The notes under the pieces are model-generated. The model had not been told where the DNA came from. It saw only the letters and a list, made by a program, of their open reading frames with translations, and did not search any database. A program made the position numbers and the translations under genes. A stretch of DNA of 64,000 bases, taken from assembly GCA_014925825.1 (NCBI GenBank), contig JACGCK010000136.1, positions 1-64,000 of the forward strand, read 5' to 3'. Below, piece after piece: positions 58,401-64,000 of this stretch. Numbering within the stretch: position 1 is the stretch's first letter; the number at the start of each line of letters is the position of its first letter. The stretch comes from Pholiota molesta. Taxonomy: Eukaryota; Basidiomycota; Agaricomycetes; Agaricales; Strophariaceae.

Positions 58401-61400
58401 CACCGCCGACGCTGGTTCGCGCCAGGACTCGTGTGCGTCCTGATCGCCATCATGTCTGCTTGCATCACCCATCAGTGATATCGATACCGCCCGATCTGTG
58501 ATGTGACGCGTGCAGGAGTTTGGGAGGAGGAGGACCCACAAGCGTAGTAGTGCTATGAGCCCCAAGTGCTAAGTACTCTCGCACATCGATCGTAGATCGT
58601 CCCCATGGAACGCCTCGTATCACATCCATCCCGAGGCTGCGCAGGCCTGAGAACGAATGCTCCAGAACCGACCGCGCGTACCAACCATAAGCTCCGAGAG
58701 AGAAGCCTACAGACGCCATCGACCACAAAACTATGTATAGGGACAGGTCGCGTTGAGAAGCTCGTCTACTAAGCTACCCAGCAGACCCAGCCATCTCGGG
58801 CCGTATTTTACATGTTCCCATATACAGATGCCAACTTGAGCAATCTTTCGCGTACGCTCTTCCATCGCCCATACCGGAGTGCCCTCAAACGTATAGAGAT
58901 TTCACCAGAACCATTTTCCGAACTGGCTGGACGCCTTATCCATATTTCCAGTACACCACATCAGATCCCCACCGCCACTGAACATGTCAATGAAACCTGC
59001 ACCACGAAGCACGTCTGCGCTTCCACCCCGATCCGTCGCCTGCTCGCAGGCCACACACACACGCCTCCAACCTGACCGCACCCCCACCTGCCGCCCATCC
59101 GCGGCCCACCTGCCTGCCACCCCCGCGTCCAAAAGCGGGAATTCACCAAGACGAGCCATGGCGTTCGATCGCCTGCAGTGCACGCTGCGTGCAGCGTGCC
59201 CCCCGGGGGGCTTCGATGCGGCCAAAATAGGACGCCCGTCTCGGTTCTGCCGCGGCTCGCGAGCGAGGGCTGGAGCGTTATCGTCCCCATGACCCGCCCT
59301 GCACATTCCGAGGGAGCCCTGGCCCCGCATCCGACCTATGTCATCATTAATTGCGCCGCATTCGCCCAGCCTCGCGGCGTGCGCGAGGCTGGGTGGGCTC
59401 GTTCCCTCCCTGGTGTATTTACGGCGCCTTTGTCAGACGTTCTGCTTATCTTCCCGTAGAATCCAATTGGGCCACCAGCGCACCGGGGTAGGAGAAGGGT
59501 GCGTACGTGTAGGTACGTATCCGCTACTCTGGACTGATCAGTGGGGCGTTCGTCGCAGCGCCAGCTCGATGCGGTTTGGGAGGATAAGCGCTTGTGCGTA
59601 ATCAACGCAGTGCAGGGCGCTATTGTGCGTTCCCCATCGATAAGGTACACTGCCTCTTCATGGACTTGATTTCCTCCCGGTTCAAGGCGTTGACCGACAA
59701 GTGTTTCGAGTGCGCACTGTCGGATTCTATGCTCTGATTTTCCCTCGGCCGGCGGCGAAAAACTAGGCCAACGCTGCTCCATCATATTCACTACCCTCCG
59801 TATCGTGAGTTGAAGGAGACTTGATATCGATTTTTCTATAGAAGCAAGGAATGCGGTACGATCCGCCGATTCGTTCCTTGGTTTCCTGTCAATGATTTTT
59901 ATGAGGTCAACACACTGTTACCGACCTATAAAATGAATCGTCTGTCTAATCAACAAACCGCGAGATTCGCGAAGATGCATGGCCACACGCGTGCCTGCCA
60001 TTGTGGGGAAAGGCTGGCCCACATTTGAGCTGACAAGATCCATGTTAAGACGTCTTCTTTGTTGTGTACACTAAGCCTGTTTTAGTAGATTGTTTTCGTA
60101 CTTCGCTTACCTCGCTTCCTCACAAACTATCACAGTGGTCAATCACACGAACACACTAAGCATCAGCGAGGCTTGGGTATTATTGGAGGCTTGGTATCCA
60201 TCCATCCGCTGAAGCGTTACTCCTATTGGCGATTGAGCTTTTTTAATTTGGAAAAGAATATACAGCCATCTGTAGAAGACTCGTGCAAGGCCATCAAAAT
60301 AGACAACAAACGCGTTCAAATCCTATGTTTAACAATCGACGATTACGGTCAGTTATAGCCATCTTCAAGTCTTCTACAATCAAGTTTGAAAAGGTGAAAC
60401 ACTGGTTCATTCCAGCACGTTGAACATATATGCATCGGTCATGTGGGTGAAGTATGGTTCTCAATCGGTAGGTACGAGTTTTACGAGTATGCTTAGGCTT
60501 AGCCTCACCACTTACACATTTTAGAGACTCTAAATGTAAAGTATTCAGAGATCTGATGCAAGATACATCTGTATTAAATACATCCTGAAAGCTATGTTTC
60601 GTCAGTCCTCTTGATTGACCATACTTGATAAACCCTCCAGCGCGTTGGACATTTTACATGTAGATTACGCATCCAAGCAGGCGCTGTTTACGCATACTTA
60701 ATATAAAGTCGCCCAATGAGTTAATGATAAACATTGAGCTCTCCTTTGGGATCCTGATCTAGCCATCAGTTGTCTTTCCGTTTGAGTGGCACGTACACCG
60801 GCTAAGAGGTCCTACACCGCTGTCCCGATGCTTGTTGATTGCTGCGCATCCGTGGTAAAGATAGAAATGCTCGCGCTCTATGTCTTTCCAGCGGTTCTTG
60901 GGGGTCTGACGCGCCATCTGAGAAATGATGCGAATTTAGCGCGAGCAGTTTGGCTCGATACCCAGTTCGTTTTTGGCTTGCGAAGCAAGGTTATAAGCGG
61001 TTCCGACTATGATGCCATATCGTCCGACTTTTGGCTCGCGATGATAGCAGCGCTGGTGATTTTCATGTCTTGAATCGCAGCTGCCTGGAGGTGCTCCTAC
61101 TCCCACTGAAACTTACGCACGCGTAGACTTATCCTGCAAGCGGCGATCGAAGATCTGCCTTTGAACAGCTCCATTTCCTTTGGTATACTGGGTCATGGCA
61201 GATTGTGAATGGCGTAAATACTCCCCAAGTTGTGCCGCAGGGCTTCATGTTCAGCACTGACCTAAGCCTAATAGCACCAATTCTTAGCATGCTGGCAAAC
61301 GTTCGTGCGAATGAATTGCATCCCGACACGGAAGTGGAGATTAATGAGAGCTCTGGATGCTTTACGCCCGCATCATTGTAGTCTATAGCCCATAAGTAGG

Positions 61401-62560
61401 CCTACAGCGCTGAGGTCATGTGAACACGCCGACAGCGCTCTTCCCGTATCCTGCGGTGATGAAGTCAAGAGATTTCAGTTGTTACAGTCCATTCGAATTT
61501 TGAGGCATATAATCCTACGGCATGTGCGGATGGAGACAAAACCTTGATTTGCGCTCAGCCGCCCTTTATACACCTTACTAATTATTATTATTGCCTGCCC
61601 GAGGTATCGCGTATTCTGGCTCATTCTCTTGGGTAAGGGTAACGTTCTAACCTATTCTAACGGCATCATTCGTAAAAGAGGCTTTCCAACAGTTATTGCC
61701 GACGATGGAGAGTAAACTAGAATCGGAGCCAATATTTCTGTGGCCGTTAAAGACTATCAGGCATCCTTTGAATATGAAAACCGTTTCTTCGAGCAATCAT
61801 CGCGATGCTTATGGACTCTAACTTCAGATAATATGTACTAAAGATAGATTCCATCACCCCGTGAGAATAAATAAATTCGGCACCTATGGGTAACATGAAG
61901 CCGGACCGCTGGTAGCCAACTGCTCTTCTTTCTTTCTGTCATACCTGATGTTTATCGATTTTTATCAATGTCTTGTGTGAACTGTTCCGCTTATTTCATG
62001 TCGAGGTTAGAATCCAACCCAGTCAACTATCGTTGGAAAACTCCTGAAAATCTCTCTAACAAGCTTCCTGATGTGACTAGTCAGACGATCGCCTTCGAAT
62101 TCGGATCCTTGTCAGCAATTTTATCTAGTCAACCACGCTTATGAACTGCGCAGGTTCCGATCCATTTTTAAAGTTATGGTGTGAGCCTGTGAGGCGATAT
62201 TCTCTAAATAACTCCTACTCAGATATACTTCCGTCGATATGTGCATAGGACCGAATTTTGAAGGATAGCGATGATTGCTGAACGCGTTCTGTTAGCTCTC
62301 AACTCTCCAATGTGAATCATTATGCTAGGCCAAGGGTTATTCCCGAATCTCAGTATCTTCAAGACCTCACTGAAGTTTGAACTCCATTGGGCAAATCCTT
62401 CAGTAGCACGGCATGGTTACATCTTGACATCTGTCATAGAACCACGAACTCCGTGATCTCGAGGGTAAGAAGAACTGGGCAACGTCAAAATGTGTTTTGC
62501 TTCCTTCCTTCACGAGGTGCTGCACCAGCGGCACCTACCCCGCTGTAATTCTCTAGCACT
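55420..62560. other. Long stretch without a convincing gene
   Basis: From 55.4 to about 56.8 kb the DNA is GC-rich and carries long overlapping frames in several phases (for example 55438-56421, plus). Their Pro/Arg/Ser composition follows from base composition, so I do not call them genes; this is likely promoter and 5' region of the zinc-finger gene. From 56.8 to 62.5 kb the DNA is more AT-rich, apart from GC-rich patches near 58.3 and 59.1 kb. No domain was recognised. Frames at 57105-57503 (minus, hydrophobic start) and 60786-61073 (plus) are the only ones with a hint of protein character. Confidence 0.35.
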
Positions 62561-62571
62561 CAGCGCCCACC

Positions 62572-64000
62572 ATGGTTGCTATCAGCGAAGACATGCCGTT
62601 TTTCGTCCAGTCCAACGCTAACCTCGGCGCCGTGGAGATTGCGACCTTCTTGGGCCTGGTATTGTTCGGTGTATCGCTGTCACAAGGCTATACCTACTTT
62701 CTTCGTAGCGCTGGCGATCCCTTTCGACTCAAATTATTCGTACGTCTTCAATTACTCCACTCCCAATGACCCATTCTAACATTGTCAACTAGGTCTTTAT
62801 TTTACTGTAAGTCACGTTTACACGTCATCTATATCTCGACGGGGAGATGACATTGTGCATCTCAGGTTAATGGAAAGCTTTCACTCATTTACGGCGTCTC
62901 ATACAATCTATTATGATACTGTGTCGAGATACAAGAACCCTGAGATAAACTCATATTCACTTTCGGCCAACGCTGCAACGGAAACCCTCATTACCGTGAT
63001 GGTTCAGGTATGTGATATACTGCACAGGCTGGTCATTTTCCGACGCTCATATCGTGACACCTGTCCTTGTAGTGCTTTTTCTCGCAACGAATATATCGTC
63101 TTTCGGAAGGAAAGCTGCCAATCACCATCGCATGCTTCGGTCTAGCCATCCTTCGCTTCGTCTTCGGCCTCGCATTTTCAGCGGAATCTGTGATAGATGT
63201 ACATCGCACTCCAAACTGGGTGGTGTTCGTCACCAAGTTTAACTGGTTGATTACCACGACATTAGCTGTGGGAGGGTCCGCGGATATTTTGATCGCTGCT
63301 TCTATGGTGTATTACTTGCGCAAAATGGTTTCACCGGGTAATATGAAATCGTACGTGGCATATTAGGTCGATTTACTCCATCTATTAACAAATTTTCAGG
63401 ACAACAGCAATCTTGAATCGTCTGGTACGATGGTCTCTGCGTAAGGTGGATCTTTGACGAGATAATTACTGGTACTGACAGTGCTTTTCTAGAGACCGGG
63501 CTTCTTACAAGGTCAATTCAACGGTTACAATACGAACTTGTATACTGAGATCCCCTGATACAGCCTTACATCATTAACAGTTATCATATTCGTGATTACA
63601 CCCTCCAATTTCCGTCCCCGAAACTCACTAACCTGTCTCGCGGTGTAGTTCCAGGCAATGGCGAATTGTAAGCCTTATCCTTCGCTATGTATACGCCTTC
63701 CTCACGTTTCGTACAGTGGTTTGGTTTGCATTATACGTTATCCTGGCCAAATGTAAGCTTTTGCTAGTCCAATACCTCACCAATTTGCTAACAAACTCCC
63801 TTCTTCTTCAAGTATACTCGAATTCGCTACTTGCTTCGTATGTCATGCGATCCTGGCTTTTCGGCCTGATTTTAGCTGACGATATCATGCAGACTCAATG
63901 CACGACCGCAGAGGGGGCACACTCACGCGACAAGTAGATCAAGGCAGCAAGCCGCAATCAGCACGCACATGGACTTCGAAGCTATGCCGCCGCCGGTTGG
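62572..64000 (+). CDS. DUF6534-type seven-TM membrane protein, 3' end cut by the window
   Basis: It starts MVAISEDMPFFVQSNANLGA. The first exon (62572-62739) encodes the family's opening helix (IATFLGLVLFGVSLSQGYTY). It is followed by a 14 nt exon (62793-62806) and then LMESFHSFTASHTIYYDTVS. Further exons give FFSQRIYRLSEGKLPITIAC, LAILRFVFGLAFSAE, NWLITTTLAVGGSADILIAA and the conserved ILNRLVRWSLQTGLLTS. The last ones encode WFALYVILAKLYSNSLLAS and SLNARPQRG. All splice phases I tested agree. The order of hydrophobic segments is that of DUF6534 proteins, related to the DUF6533 pair 15 kb away and likewise of unknown function. The frame is still open at the window end. Confidence 0.8.

Noticed and set aside
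1..64000. CRISPR arrays, prokaryotic operons, rRNA and tRNA genes
   Set aside because: No regularly spaced short repeats, ribosome-binding-site-led gene strings or rRNA blocks were seen. tRNA genes could not be excluded by eye, but none was recognised.

Overview
The window looks like genomic DNA of a basidiomycete fungus, probably an agaricomycete close to Polyporales (inference). The reasons are genes broken by many 45-65 nt GT-AG introns, and gene families typical of mushroom-forming fungi: a NACHT NTPase, an F-box protein, seven-TM DUF6533/DUF6534 proteins, a ricin-B-type lectin, a Mup1-like amino-acid permease and a GATA-like zinc-finger protein. No prokaryotic features were seen.

Layout. 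Positions 1-18.2 kb are a repeat nest: a ~1 kb MITE-like element with ~120 bp inverted ends (1-1012); a decayed tandem duplication (1.19-2.53 kb); the 3' half of a Ty3/gypsy chromovirus (3.17-6.61 kb) split by a 1,455 bp hAT-like element with a perfect 8 bp target duplication; a giant imperfect inverted repeat (about 6.64-13.62 kb) centred on a near-perfect hairpin at 10.33-10.53 kb; and further shuffled repeats to 18.2 kb. Two decayed permease fragments lie inside this nest.

Positions 18-37 kb carry a duplicated lectin/permease module. Two tandem ~3.2 kb units each hold a secreted lectin gene (copy 1 intact, copy 2 frameshifted). Copy 2 is followed by a truncated permease pseudogene. A third module at 33.4-36.9 kb has only the last codons of the lectin but an intact permease. 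Between modules 2 and 3 lie a gag-only copia-type LTR element with two identical LTRs (28.23-29.80 kb) and a five-exon NACHT gene (30.54-33.19 kb, minus).

Positions 37.8-47.8 kb hold an F-box gene and an F-box-like relic (minus strand), a small candidate MITE, and a tandem pair of DUF6533 membrane-protein genes (plus strand). Positions 47.8-51.1 kb show no gene. Positions 51.1-55.4 kb hold a GC-rich gene for a coiled-coil/GATA-like zinc-finger protein with two unusually long introns. From 55.4 to 62.5 kb I find no convincing gene. The window ends inside a DUF6534 membrane-protein gene.

The genes do not form one pathway. The main story is local duplication and decay of a lectin/permease pair beside a NACHT gene in a transposon-rich accessory region. 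Exon models are hand-built; most were checked for reading phase across every intron.
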